From the NCBI GenBank assembly GCA_964590195.1, contig CAZPWJ010000090.1, positions 1-19,236 of the forward strand: a stretch of 19,236 bases of DNA, given 5' to 3'. This document shows, piece after piece, positions 1 to 7,605 of this stretch. This DNA comes from GCA-2731375 sp964590195. Its GTDB lineage: Bacteria > Pseudomonadota > Alphaproteobacteria > GCA-2731375. The position numbers and the translations under genes were made by a program. Numbering within the stretch: position 1 is the stretch's first letter; every line of letters begins with the position of its first letter. The notes beneath the pieces were generated by a model. The model worked only from the letters and a program-made list of their open reading frames with translations, did not search any database and was not told the origin of the DNA.

Positions 1-160
1 AGATTGGAAGCACCCTACATGAAGTGGGTGTCTGCGTTAACCGGATAGGCACGAGATAAATTTAATTATGGAAATGACATTTCATCAACGGTTTACACAG
101 CCCATGTTTGCCATTTGCGAAGTGCCGCCGCGGCGGCAACGGTCAGAATTGCCAAAATTT
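1..160. other. Left-edge stretch with no gene recognised
   Basis: I see no convincing coding region here. Two perfect palindromes stand out. One is GAAATG-A-CATTTC at 71-83. The other is the 16-base TGCCGCCGCGGCGGCA at 123-138, which lies just after the stop of the small minus-strand gene. Neither is followed by a T-run on either strand, so I do not call a terminator; the second could still form a strong hairpin at the end of that transcript. recA is often followed by alaS in alphaproteobacteria, but no alaS sequence is visible in this piece. Confidence 0.4.
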
Positions 161-340
161 CTATAACGGTTCCACGTCCGCTTCGGAAAACGACCATTCA
201 GCGGCGGTTTCCATTTGCCGGGCAAACAAGGTCTCGGCCTCGGTCATTGCGGCGTCTTCCGTGGCCGCGTTGACGTCGGTGACCCAATACAGCGCGCCGT
301 CCGACAAATTAGCTTTAAGTGTCACGTGATATCTTGCCAT
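161..340 (-). CDS. Small acidic protein of unknown function (59 aa)
   Basis: I do not recognise a named family. The frame is open up to an ATG at 430 (89 aa), but I prefer the internal ATG at 340. It gives a compact product starting MARYHVTLKANLSDG, with a beta-strand-like start followed by an acidic Ala/Glu-rich helix ending in EADVEPL. The first 30 codons of the longer version look like non-coding translation. They also contain a possible promoter for the shorter form: TTGCCC, 16 bases, TGCAAT on the minus strand. There is no clear Shine-Dalgarno at either start. The gene lies downstream of the recA terminator on the same strand, so it is probably expressed on its own. Function unknown. Confidence 0.5.
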   Translation of the reverse strand: MARYHVTLKANLSDGALYWVTDVNAATEDAAMTEAETLFARQMETAAEWSFSEADVEPL

Positions 341-448
341 TGCCCGGGGCCACCATTGGTTTGAAATTGCAGACGAACGATAAGCAAGGGCAATAGCATT
401 TTCCTTGATGATCCGAAAGCCGGTGATCATCGGTAGACTGAGGGAACG

Positions 449-477
449 AAAAAGGGGTGCATCCTTCGATGCCCCCC
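449..477 (-). terminator. Rho-independent terminator of recA
   Basis: On the minus strand a 10-position stem (9 pairs and one mismatch) is formed by 468-477 and 454-463, around a 4-base loop. It is followed by five T (AAAAA at 449-453 on the plus strand). It lies about 40 bases after the recA stop codon, in the right orientation to end the recA transcript. Confidence 0.75.
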
Positions 478-519
478 CATTATCCGCATATTCACGCCCG
501 TGAAGGCGATGAAAATAAC

Positions 520-1641
520 CTAGCCCGGACCACCCAGGGCCGTGTCGGCGGCATTGTCCAAATCCTCGCCATCGGCGGCATCGGCCGAAGGGATTGGCTC
601 GCCAATGATGGCCTCGGCGATCAGGCCGGCATTGGCCCGGACCTTGTTCTCGATTTCGTCCGCCATATCAATATTTTCGGCCAGGAATTGCTTGGCGTTT
701 TCCCGGCCCTGGCCGATCCGCTGATCGCCATATGAGAACCAGGAGCCGGACTTGTCCACCACCCCGGCCTTGACGCCCAGGTCCAGCAATTCGCCCATTT
801 TGGAAATGCCCTGGCCGTACATGATATCGAACTCGACCACCTTGAAGGGCGGCGCCACCTTGTTTTTCACCACCTTCACGCGGGTCTGGTTGCCGACGAT
901 TTCGTCCCGGTCCTTCAGGGCGCCGATGCGGCGTATATCCAAGCGCACGGAAGAGTAAAATTTCAGCGCATTACCCCCCGATGTGGTCTCGGGCGAGCCA
1001 AACATGACACCGATCTTCATGCGGATCTGGTTGATAAAGATAACCATGCAGCCGGATTTGGAAATCGAACCGGTCAACTTACGCAGCGCCTGGCTCATCA
1101 AACGGGCCTGCAGGCCCACATGCGTATCACCCATCTCGCCTTCCAATTCGGCCCGTGGGGTCAACGCGGCAACAGAATCGATGACCAAAACATCGATCGC
1201 ACCCGAACGGACCAGAGTATCGGCGATTTCCAAGGCCTGCTCCCCAGTATCGGGCTGCGAGATCAGCAGTTCATCCACGTCGACGCCCAATTTGCGGGCA
1301 TATGCCGGGTCAAGCGCATGCTCTGCATCCACGAAAGCGCAGATACCGCCCTTTTTCTGCGCCTCCGCCACCACATGCAGCGTCAAAGTGGTCTTGCCGG
1401 AGCTTTCCGGACCATAGACCTCGATCACCCGGCCTTTCGGCAGACCGCCAATGCCAAGGGCAATGTCCAGGCCCAGGGAGCCGGTCGAAACCGCTTCGAT
1501 CTGAACGGCGTTGGTGTTCTGGCCCAACTTCATCACCGAGCCCTTGCCAAAAGCCCGGTCAATGTGCGCCAGGGCCTGCTCCAACGCCTTTTCCTTATCC
1601 ATTCGGTCCTGCTCCACCAAGCGTAAATTTCCAGCCGACAT
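520..1641 (-). CDS. recA: Recombinase RecA
   Basis: RecA is the ATP-dependent strand-exchange protein of homologous recombination and the co-protease that triggers LexA self-cleavage in the SOS response. Visible features, numbered from the chosen start (373 aa): Walker A GPESSGKT at 77-84, Walker B VLVID at 151-155, the MAW-type segment near GSLGLDIALG, and the L2/ATP-cap region RMKIGVMFGSPETTSGG around 207-223. The tail is acidic, as usual. I chose the ATG at 1641 because AAGGGAG lies just upstream; the longer reading to 1680 adds an unlikely Gly-rich leader. Length is normal for RecA. The gene is transcribed alone, from a promoter at 1716-1744 to the terminator at 449-477, with a LexA box further upstream. 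Confidence 0.98.
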   Translation of the reverse strand: MSAGNLRLVEQDRMDKEKALEQALAHIDRAFGKGSVMKLGQNTNAVQIEAVSTGSLGLDIALGIGGLPKGRVIEVYGPESSGKTTLTLHVVAEAQKKGGICAFVDAEHALDPAYARKLGVDVDELLISQPDTGEQALEIADTLVRSGAIDVLVIDSVAALTPRAELEGEMGDTHVGLQARLMSQALRKLTGSISKSGCMVIFINQIRMKIGVMFGSPETTSGGNALKFYSSVRLDIRRIGALKDRDEIVGNQTRVKVVKNKVAPPFKVVEFDIMYGQGISKMGELLDLGVKAGVVDKSGSWFSYGDQRIGQGRENAKQFLAENIDMADEIENKVRANAGLIAEAIIGEPIPSADAADGEDLDNAADTALGGPG

Positions 1642-1715
1642 ATTCCGCTCCCTTATCCCATAACCGCCCCCTGAATTCAATTCGAGGGCAAAGGTTGAAT
1701 TGCTTCAATGGACAC

Positions 1716-1744
1716 ATTGTACCGGCTTTGTTCTCATTTGGCAA
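1716..1744 (-). promoter_or_regulatory. Sigma-70-type promoter of recA
   Basis: On the minus strand, TTGCCA (1744-1739) and TACAAT (1721-1716) are separated by exactly 17 bases. This is the best promoter match upstream of recA and predicts a leader of about 65 to 70 bases. It does not overlap the LexA box at 1787-1801, which lies about 43 bases upstream of the -35 element. Confidence 0.6.
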
Positions 1745-1786
1745 TAGGGCATTAAGTCGTTAGTTTAATGAATGAAATTCGTTCAT

Positions 1787-1801
1787 GTTCAGAATTTGTT
1801 C
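1787..1801. promoter_or_regulatory. LexA box (GTTC-N7-GTTC)
   Basis: GTTC at 1787-1790, the spacer AGAATTT, and GTTC at 1798-1801 match exactly the direct-repeat operator GTTC-N7-GTTC known for alphaproteobacterial LexA. It lies between divergent recA and the zinc-ribbon gene at 1883, so it could act on either or both. A further GTTC lies at 1781-1784. Confidence 0.75.
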
Positions 1802-1833
1802 CTACGTTTATTGAAATTTGTCGAGAACGCCGT

Positions 1834-1863
1834 TTGACCACCACCGCCTTGTGGCCATATGAA
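1834..1863 (+). promoter_or_regulatory. Candidate promoter of the zinc-ribbon gene
   Basis: TTGACC (1834-1839) and TATGAA (1858-1863) are separated by 18 bases. The predicted start of transcription is about ten bases before the ATG at 1883, with GGAG at 1871-1874 between. Supported by consensus match only. Confidence 0.35.
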
Positions 1864-1882
1864 TAGGTATGGAGAATCGGTG

Positions 1883-2239
1883 ATGGCGGGCAACGGCAGA
1901 ATCAACAGCCACTACCTGATCGAGCGGCACGGCAACCTTGATTGCGCCCATTGGTCGGACGGGCCCTATTGCCCTCATTGCGGCGAGCGGGAAGCGCTGC
2001 GCACGATCCAGCCACAAACCATGCGGCCGGGCATCTATCACTGCCTGACCTGCCGCAAGCACTTTGCCGGTATTTTGGATATCCTATTCCAGGATATTGG
2101 CGGCGCAGCCGACGAGACAGGATCACGCGCCGTTACCTATGAAGGTTCAGGCACCCCTTTGGCGCGCCTCGCATATGGCGTCTGGTACACGGGCCATATT
2201 CTGCGGCAAATCATCCTGGGCAGCGACCGGCCGCGTTAG
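1883..2239 (+). CDS. Zinc-ribbon protein, IS1595 transposase N-domain type (118 aa)
   Basis: The N-terminal half carries a four-cysteine zinc ribbon: C30-x2-C33 in GPYCPHCGE and C54-x2-C57 in YHCLTCRKHF. The surrounding pattern (short helix, then WSDGPYCPHCG, then YHCLTCRKHF) resembles the zinc-ribbon domain that precedes the catalytic domain of IS1595/ISXO2-like transposases. No DDE catalytic domain follows; after residue 75 the protein has an unrelated tail with an aromatic stretch (LAYGVWYTG). The ATG at 1883 is preferred over 1859 because GGAG lies 8 bases before it and 1859 falls inside the -10 box. The gene is divergent from recA and ends convergently with the beta-barrel gene, overlapping its stop by four bases. 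It could be a domesticated DNA-binding ribbon or a stable remnant; function unknown. Confidence 0.65.
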   Translation: MAGNGRINSHYLIERHGNLDCAHWSDGPYCPHCGEREALRTIQPQTMRPGIYHCLTCRKHFAGILDILFQDIGGAADETGSRAVTYEGSGTPLARLAYGVWYTGHILRQIILGSDRPR

Positions 2240-3600
2240 AACCGTACTGATGCGCCCACGGAGGCAGCCCAGTTGTTGTAACTGTAGTTCAGGAAATTCG
2301 AATTGACCGAGGTGCGCGCCAGCGTCGCCGTCACCGACCAGGATTTGTTGATCGGTATGGAGGTCAACAGGGTGGCGCGGTATTCATGGTCCTTGCGCTT
2401 GACGAAAGTATCGATCGAGGGATCCGGGCCATGGTAGCGGCTATAGATCGCCGTCCCGGACAATGATGTTGTCCAAGGGCCAGTTTCCAGCAATTTGTCG
2501 AAATATTTCGGCGGATCGTGGGAAACAATGGCGCCGAGGCCAAAGGTGAATTCAGTGTTGCTGTAATAATCCGTATCGGTGTCCAGGTTGGTGGCGCCGG
2601 CATTCGACGTCAGCATTACTCTGTCATTCACCTGATAGCCCACATTGGCCGAAATATCCGCCTCGGCGCCATTTTGCAAACGCGCCGTGCTGCGCCCGGC
2701 GTCGGCGCGGTATGTCTTTTGCCCATAGGACGCTGACAGGGAGGCGTTGGTCTTCGCCGTTAGCTGCTTGTCGATATCAATACCGGCGCCATAGGTTTCG
2801 TAGTAGGGCGAACCGTCCAGGATCACAATCGAACCCACGATGTGCGGCCGCCATGAGGCATTCTCGATATATTCGCGCAGGAACTGGCCACGCGGACCGA
2901 TACGGAGTTCGCTGAAGATCAAATCCAATTGATGCTGGTTCGTCTGCCGCGATAGATAAACCAAGAGATCCGTTTCCAGGACATCGCCGCTATGGGATTG
3001 CGGATCATAGACGTGGCGGAAATTACTCGAAACGAATGCGTTCCAGTCCACTTTCGCGGTGTATTCGCCATCCAGTACGGCTTCCGTATCAAGCAAGCGG
3101 ATCGCCGCCCGTTCCGGGCCGGCATTGGCATTGGTCTGATAGCGCATGCCGCCATAGACCGAGCCTGAAAAGCGGTGTTTGGAGAGGCGGTTATCAATTT
3201 CATCAAGAAATACGGCGACACGGGCACGCACGTCATCGGGGACATTGTCGCCCTCCACGGCCCGGGTCAGGTAAGCACGGGCAATGGTGAAGGATCCCAG
3301 GCGAAAATACAAAACACCCAGTTCCAAGCGCACCCGCGGCAGATCAGGGTTGTACAGCAGCATCCGTTCAAGCGCACTGATCGCGGCTTCGTAATCACCT
3401 ATTTGGATGCCCAGTTCAGCGTATCTGAATGACTTGTCGAGATTGGCGGGGTCCTGCAACATGTGCTTGAAGGCTTCTTCGAACTGCTGCTCTAAATTAC
3501 TCGCCGCATGCGCGCGCATTGCCATGCCTGACGGCAGCAAAACCACTACCGCCAAGGCAAGCACCATGGCCGCCCGCTGCATTACGCTATCTCGCAACAT
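2236..3600 (-). CDS. TPR-containing outer-membrane beta-barrel protein (Slam-like architecture)
   Basis: A signal peptide spans about residues 1-32 (hydrophobic core MVLALAVVVLL, cleavage likely after AHA). Residues about 40-135 are helical TPR-like repeats (GDYEAAISALERML, PRVRLELGVLYFRLGSFTIARAYL). From about 145 to 454 the sequence alternates as amphipathic beta-strands and ends in VGASVRF, with the C-terminal phenylalanine typical of outer-membrane barrels. This periplasmic TPR plus barrel layout is shared with Slam-type surface-lipoprotein translocons and related DUF560-like proteins. I infer outer-membrane location, not a proven Slam activity. AGGAGG lies immediately before the ATG at 3600. 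No dedicated lipoprotein substrate gene is adjacent. Confidence 0.75.
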   Translation of the reverse strand: MLRDSVMQRAAMVLALAVVVLLPSGMAMRAHAASNLEQQFEEAFKHMLQDPANLDKSFRYAELGIQIGDYEAAISALERMLLYNPDLPRVRLELGVLYFRLGSFTIARAYLTRAVEGDNVPDDVRARVAVFLDEIDNRLSKHRFSGSVYGGMRYQTNANAGPERAAIRLLDTEAVLDGEYTAKVDWNAFVSSNFRHVYDPQSHSGDVLETDLLVYLSRQTNQHQLDLIFSELRIGPRGQFLREYIENASWRPHIVGSIVILDGSPYYETYGAGIDIDKQLTAKTNASLSASYGQKTYRADAGRSTARLQNGAEADISANVGYQVNDRVMLTSNAGATNLDTDTDYYSNTEFTFGLGAIVSHDPPKYFDKLLETGPWTTSLSGTAIYSRYHGPDPSIDTFVKRKDHEYRATLLTSIPINKSWSVTATLARTSVNSNFLNYSYNNWAASVGASVRF

Positions 3601-3808
3601 GCCCCTCCTGAAACTGCGCCGATCACTCCTGGCACCGAAATCCTAGCGGAAATGATAAACAGGACAAACAATATTAATTCTATTTCCTAAGGATTTATTA
3701 AGGTTTTCTCAAGTCGCAGGAAGCAAGCAAACATAATGGCGAAAGGTAATACCAAGGTGCAGTGGTAAAGACCCATCGGCTTCGCGACACGGAGACAAGT
3801 GGGGGAAA

Positions 3809-3837
3809 TTGACGTTTACGTCAACGTAAAGTAATGT
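3809..3837 (+). promoter_or_regulatory. MerR-type operator/promoter of the merR-fadH-acd operon
   Basis: A perfect inverted repeat TTTACGT-CA-ACGTAAA (3815-3830) fills the spacer between TTGACG (3809-3814) and TAATGT (3832-3837). An operator dyad lying between the -35 and -10 boxes is the hallmark placement for MerR-family regulators. The spacer is 17 bases rather than the 19-20 of classical MerR activation promoters, which would fit repression as for LiuR-like members. Confidence 0.65.
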
Positions 3838-3886
3838 GGCCACCATTCATTACAGTCCAGACAGCCACTACAAGAGGCGGGCGAAA

Positions 3887-4300
3887 ATGCCGGGTTCAAA
3901 CAACGCGGAACCCACCGCTGAAGCGACCTATACGATCAGCCAACTCGCCGCCGAATTCGGGATTACGGCGCGCGCCATCCGCTTTTATGAAGACAAGAAA
4001 TTGCTGCAGCCCGGGCGCAATGGCCAGAACCGCGTATACGGCCGCCGTGACCGCGGCCGCCTGCAATTGATATTGCGCGGCAAGCGCGTGGGCTTTTCGC
4101 TTTCGGATATCAGCGAAATGCTCGACCTGTACGATCCCAACGACGAGGGCCAGGAGCAAATGAAACTAACCCTGGCAAAAAGCCGCGAACGTCTTGCGGT
4201 ACTGGAACAACAACGCCGGGATATCGACGAGGTCATCGACGAATTGCGGGACAGTTGCCGCCAGATCAGCAATTTCCTGGACAGACAGAACAACACCTAG
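3887..4300 (+). CDS. MerR-family regulator, LiuR-like
   Basis: The product (137 aa) is a DNA-binding regulator of the MerR family. Residues 15-83 form the winged helix-turn-helix: YTISQLAAEFGITARAIRFYED, the wing with NRVYGRRD, then LILRGKRVGFSLSDISEML. Residues 87-133 form a long dimerisation coiled coil. The metal-binding cysteine loop of MerR, CueR or ZntR is absent (only C124). The sequence is closest in style to LiuR-type regulators of acyl-CoA and branched-chain catabolism. I chose the ATG at 3887 because AGAGGCGGGCG precedes it and the longer reading from 3836 would start within the -10 box. It is first in a likely operon with fadH and the acyl-CoA dehydrogenase, and probably binds the palindrome at 3815-3830. 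The ligand is probably an acyl-CoA (inference). Confidence 0.85.
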   Translation: MPGSNNAEPTAEATYTISQLAAEFGITARAIRFYEDKKLLQPGRNGQNRVYGRRDRGRLQLILRGKRVGFSLSDISEMLDLYDPNDEGQEQMKLTLAKSRERLAVLEQQRRDIDEVIDELRDSCRQISNFLDRQNNT

Positions 4301-4374
4301 AGCCTGCAAGACACAGGATCCCGCCACCACGACACGCCTAATTCTCAGCAAACCCAGTAACGGAGCGAATGATC

Positions 4375-6402
4375 ATGACAGCCCCCTACCCCCGCCTTTT
4401 TGCGCCGCTCGACCTTGGCTTCACCACATTGCGGAACCGGGTGATGATGGGCTCCATGCACACGGGTTTGGAAGAACACCCCGATGGTTTTCGCCGCATG
4501 GCGCGTTTTTTTGGCGACCGTGCGGCGGGCCAGGCCGGCCTGATCGTGACGGGGGGCATCGCGCCGAACGCCGCCGGCGGATTGGGCCTGGGCGGGGCCA
4601 CCCTGGAAGAAAGCAGCGCCGGGCATCGCTTGATCACCGATGCGGTGCATCAGTCGAATGGCAAGATCCTGATGCAGGTACTGCACGCCGGCCGTTATTC
4701 CCGCCAGCCCGGCTCGGTGGCGCCATCGCCCATCGCCTCGCGCATCAACCCCCAGGTACCGCGCGCCCTGGAACATGACGAGATCCTGCAAACCATCGAA
4801 GACTATGCCAACTGCGCCCTGCAGGCGCGCGAAGCCGGTTATGACGGGGTCGAGATCATGGGCTCGGAAGGCTATTTGATCACGCAGTTTATCTCTACCC
4901 GGACCAACCAGCGCGAGGATGCCTGGGGCGGCAGCTTTGAGAACCGTATCCGCTTCCCCATTGAAGTGATGCGCCGGACCCGCGAAGTCTGCGGCGATGA
5001 TTTCATTCTGCTCTACCGCCTCTCGGTGCTTGATCTGGTTGAAGGCGGCCTGTCGTGGGAGGAAACGGTGACCCTGGCCCAGGCCCTGGAAGAGGCCGGG
5101 GCGAACATGTTCAATTCCGGCATCGGCTGGCATGAAGCCCTGGTGCCAACAATCATGCATTCGGTGCCGCGCGGCGCCTTTACCTGGGCCACGGCCCGGC
5201 TGATGGGCCGGGTCGGCATACCGATCATTGCCTCGAACCGGATCAACAACCCGGACCAGGCGGAGGCCCTGATCGCGGCGGGCGATGCCGACATGGTCTC
5301 CATGGCGCGGCCGTTCCTGGCCGATGCAGACCTGGTCGCCAAGGCCCAGGCCGGCAAGGCGCACGAGATCAACACCTGCATCGGCTGTAACCAGGGCTGT
5401 CTGGATTATATCTTCAAGGGCAAGACCTGCACCTGCCTGGTCAATCCCCGGGCCTGCAACGAAACCGAGCTGGAGATCGAGGCGGCCCAGGCGGCACGCA
5501 AGATCGCCGTGGTAGGCGCCGGCCCAGGCGGTCTGTCCTATGCCATCACCGCCGCCCAGCGCGGCCATGACGTCACCATTCACGAGGCATCGGATCGGAT
5601 CGGCGGCCAGTTCAACATGGCCATGGCCATTCCCGGCAAGGAAGATTACGGCGAGACCATCCGCTATTGGGGCAGCCAGATCGAGCGCCTGGGCGTGACC
5701 CTGAAACTGAACCACCACGCCACCGCCGCCGAGATACAGGCGGGCGGTTATGACGAGGTCATCCTGGCCACCGGTGTTACCCCGCGCAGCCTGGATCTGC
5801 CCGGCATCGATCATGCCAAGGTGCTGTCCTATGTGGATGTGCTGCAAAACGGCGCGGCGGTCGGCGACAGTGTGGCGATCATCGGCGCGGGCGGCATTGG
5901 TTTCGATGTGGCGGAGTTGCTCTCTCACGCCGAGGGCCCCGGCGATCCGGCCAAGCCCGATATCGATGCCTGGCTCAAGGAATGGGGCGTGGACCGCGAC
6001 CCCAACCATGACGGCGGCCTGTCTCCCGACGGCCCGTCCATGCATTCGCCGCGCAAGATCACCTTGCTGCAACGCAAGGCGCAGTCCCTGGGCCGCGGCC
6101 TTGGCATGACCACGGGCTGGGCCATCCGGGCCGGCCTGCAAAACAAGGGCGTCGAAATGATCGGCGGCGCCACTTACCGCAAGATCGATGATGAAGGCCT
6201 GCATATTACCGTTGATGAGGAAGACCGCGTGATCGCGGCGGACAACATCATCATCTGCGCCGGACAGGAAGAACGGCGGGAGTTGTATGACGATCTGAAG
6301 GCCGCCGGCATGACCGTGCATTTGATTGGCGGCGCGGACAAGGCCGGTGAATTGGACGCCCTGCGCGCCATTGACCAAGGCGTCCGCCTGGCCGCCGCGT
6401 AG
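4375..6402 (+). CDS. fadH: 2,4-dienoyl-CoA reductase, FadH type (FMN/FAD/4Fe-4S)
   Basis: FadH reduces 2,4-dienoyl-CoA with NADPH so that polyunsaturated fatty acids can enter beta-oxidation. From the ATG at 4375 the protein is 675 aa. It has an N-terminal TIM-barrel FMN domain with the catalytic pair Y167 (GSEGYLITQF) and H253 (GIGWHEA), then the 4Fe-4S cysteines C335, C338, C342 and C354 in NTCIGCNQGC and CTCLVNP, then FAD- and NADPH-binding Rossmann folds (VVGAGPGG near 379, IIGAGGIG near 500). These positions are all one higher than in E. coli FadH (Y166, H252, C334, C337, C341, C353), which supports this start over the ATG at 4369. GGAG lies 9 bases upstream. It sits between merR and an acyl-CoA dehydrogenase, so it is probably inducible fat or terpenoid-acid catabolism. 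Confidence 0.9.
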   Translation: MTAPYPRLFAPLDLGFTTLRNRVMMGSMHTGLEEHPDGFRRMARFFGDRAAGQAGLIVTGGIAPNAAGGLGLGGATLEESSAGHRLITDAVHQSNGKILMQVLHAGRYSRQPGSVAPSPIASRINPQVPRALEHDEILQTIEDYANCALQAREAGYDGVEIMGSEGYLITQFISTRTNQREDAWGGSFENRIRFPIEVMRRTREVCGDDFILLYRLSVLDLVEGGLSWEETVTLAQALEEAGANMFNSGIGWHEALVPTIMHSVPRGAFTWATARLMGRVGIPIIASNRINNPDQAEALIAAGDADMVSMARPFLADADLVAKAQAGKAHEINTCIGCNQGCLDYIFKGKTCTCLVNPRACNETELEIEAAQAARKIAVVGAGPGGLSYAITAAQRGHDVTIHEASDRIGGQFNMAMAIPGKEDYGETIRYWGSQIERLGVTLKLNHHATAAEIQAGGYDEVILATGVTPRSLDLPGIDHAKVLSYVDVLQNGAAVGDSVAIIGAGGIGFDVAELLSHAEGPGDPAKPDIDAWLKEWGVDRDPNHDGGLSPDGPSMHSPRKITLLQRKAQSLGRGLGMTTGWAIRAGLQNKGVEMIGGATYRKIDDEGLHITVDEEDRVIAADNIIICAGQEERRELYDDLKAAGMTVHLIGGADKAGELDALRAIDQGVRLAAA

Positions 6403-6426
6403 ATTAACCATTTAGGAAAGAAGACC

Positions 6427-7569
6427 ATGACCGCTATTGAGAGAACCCTGTTTGATTCCGATCACGAAATCTTCCGCGATACGGTACGCCGTTTCGTCGA
6501 GGACGAGATCGCGCCCTTCCATGCGCAATGGGAAAAAGACGGCAAAATCAGCCGCGATGCCTGGCTGAAGGCGGGCGAGTTGGGCTTGCTGTGCGCCTCC
6601 ATGCCCGAGGAATATGGCGGCGGCGGCGTCGAGCGCACCTATAGCGTAATTCTGTTGGAGGAACTGGCCCGCGCAGGCGCCACGGGTCCCGGTTTCGGCC
6701 TGCATTCGGAAATCGTCGCGCCGTATATAAACCGTTACGGCTCGGAAGAACAAAAACGCAAATTCCTGCCCAAAATGGCCAAGGGCGAAATGATCGGCGC
6801 CATCGCCATGACCGAGCCGGGCACGGGCAGCGACCTGCAGGGCGTGCGCACCACGGCGCTGAAGGACGGCAATGAGCTGGTCATCAACGGCTCCAAGACC
6901 TTCATCACCAATGGCGAAATGTCCGACGTGGTCATCGTGGTCGCCAAGACGGATCCCGATGCCGGCGCCAAGGGCATCTCCCTGGTCCTGGTCGAGGCCG
7001 AGCGCGAAGGTTTCCGCAAGGGCCGCAACCTGGAGAAAATCGGCCTCAAGGCCCAGGACACCTCGGAATTGTTTTTCGACGACGTGCGCGTACCCATGAC
7101 CAATCTGCTGGGCGAGGAAGGCAAGGGCTTTGTCTATCTGATGCAGGAACTGGCCTGGGAGCGTCTGCAGCTTTCCATATCCGCCGTGGCCAACACCGAG
7201 GCTGCCGTGGAATGGACCATCGATTACACCAAGCAGCGGGAGGCCTTTGGCCAACCGATCCACGATTTTCAAAACACCCGTTTCAAACTGGCCGAGGCCA
7301 AGACCCAGGCCACCGTGGCGCGGACCTTCGTGGACAAGCTGATCGCCCTGATGCTGGAGGACAAGCTGGATGCGGAAACCGCGGCAATGGCGAAATGGTG
7401 GACCTCGGATACCCAGTGCAAAGTGATCGACGAATGCCTGCAACTGCACGGCGGCTATGGCTATATGTGGGAGTTTCCCATTGCCCGCGCCTGGGCCGAC
7501 GCCCGTATCCAGCGCATCTATGCCGGCACCAACGAAATTATGAAGGAAATCATTGGCCGCAGTTTATAG
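6427..7569 (+). CDS. Acyl-CoA dehydrogenase, long-chain (ACADL) type
   Basis: This FAD enzyme introduces the alpha-beta double bond in acyl-CoA thioesters. The product (380 aa, normal length) has the helical N-domain, the MTEPGTGSDLQG flavin/substrate motif at about 128-139, the beta-domain with NGSKTFITNG, and the C-terminal HGGYGYMWEFPIARAWAD block. The usual catalytic glutamate position near the C-terminus is alanine here (YAGTNE, A366). In its place E245 in QELAWERLQL aligns with the relocated catalytic glutamate of long-chain and isovaleryl-CoA dehydrogenases. The block GYMWEFPIA...YAGTNEIMKEII reads most like LCAD. AGGAAAGAAG precedes the ATG, only 24 bases after fadH stops. It is most likely in one operon with fadH and the MerR regulator. 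The precise chain-length preference cannot be read from sequence. Confidence 0.93.
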   Translation: MTAIERTLFDSDHEIFRDTVRRFVEDEIAPFHAQWEKDGKISRDAWLKAGELGLLCASMPEEYGGGGVERTYSVILLEELARAGATGPGFGLHSEIVAPYINRYGSEEQKRKFLPKMAKGEMIGAIAMTEPGTGSDLQGVRTTALKDGNELVINGSKTFITNGEMSDVVIVVAKTDPDAGAKGISLVLVEAEREGFRKGRNLEKIGLKAQDTSELFFDDVRVPMTNLLGEEGKGFVYLMQELAWERLQLSISAVANTEAAVEWTIDYTKQREAFGQPIHDFQNTRFKLAEAKTQATVARTFVDKLIALMLEDKLDAETAAMAKWWTSDTQCKVIDECLQLHGGYGYMWEFPIARAWADARIQRIYAGTNEIMKEIIGRSL

Positions 7570-7605
7570 GGCCTGTATGTTCCGCCTTCGAAATTTAACA
7601 ACGGT

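Noticed and set aside
123..138. Perfect GC-rich palindrome as a terminator
   Set aside because: No T-run follows on either strand.
1120..1626. Plus-strand frames opposite recA (also 983-1417 and 1302-1763)
   Set aside because: Shadows of recA in other frames with no domain or codon support.
4345..6411. Minus-strand frame of 688 codons opposite fadH
   Set aside because: Long antisense frames are common opposite GC-rich genes; the plus strand holds a full FadH with every catalytic residue, and the antisense product has no recognisable domain.
6412..7449. Minus-strand frame of 345 codons opposite the acyl-CoA dehydrogenase
   Set aside because: Shadow of a clear gene; His/Gly/Gln-rich composition typical of antisense translation.
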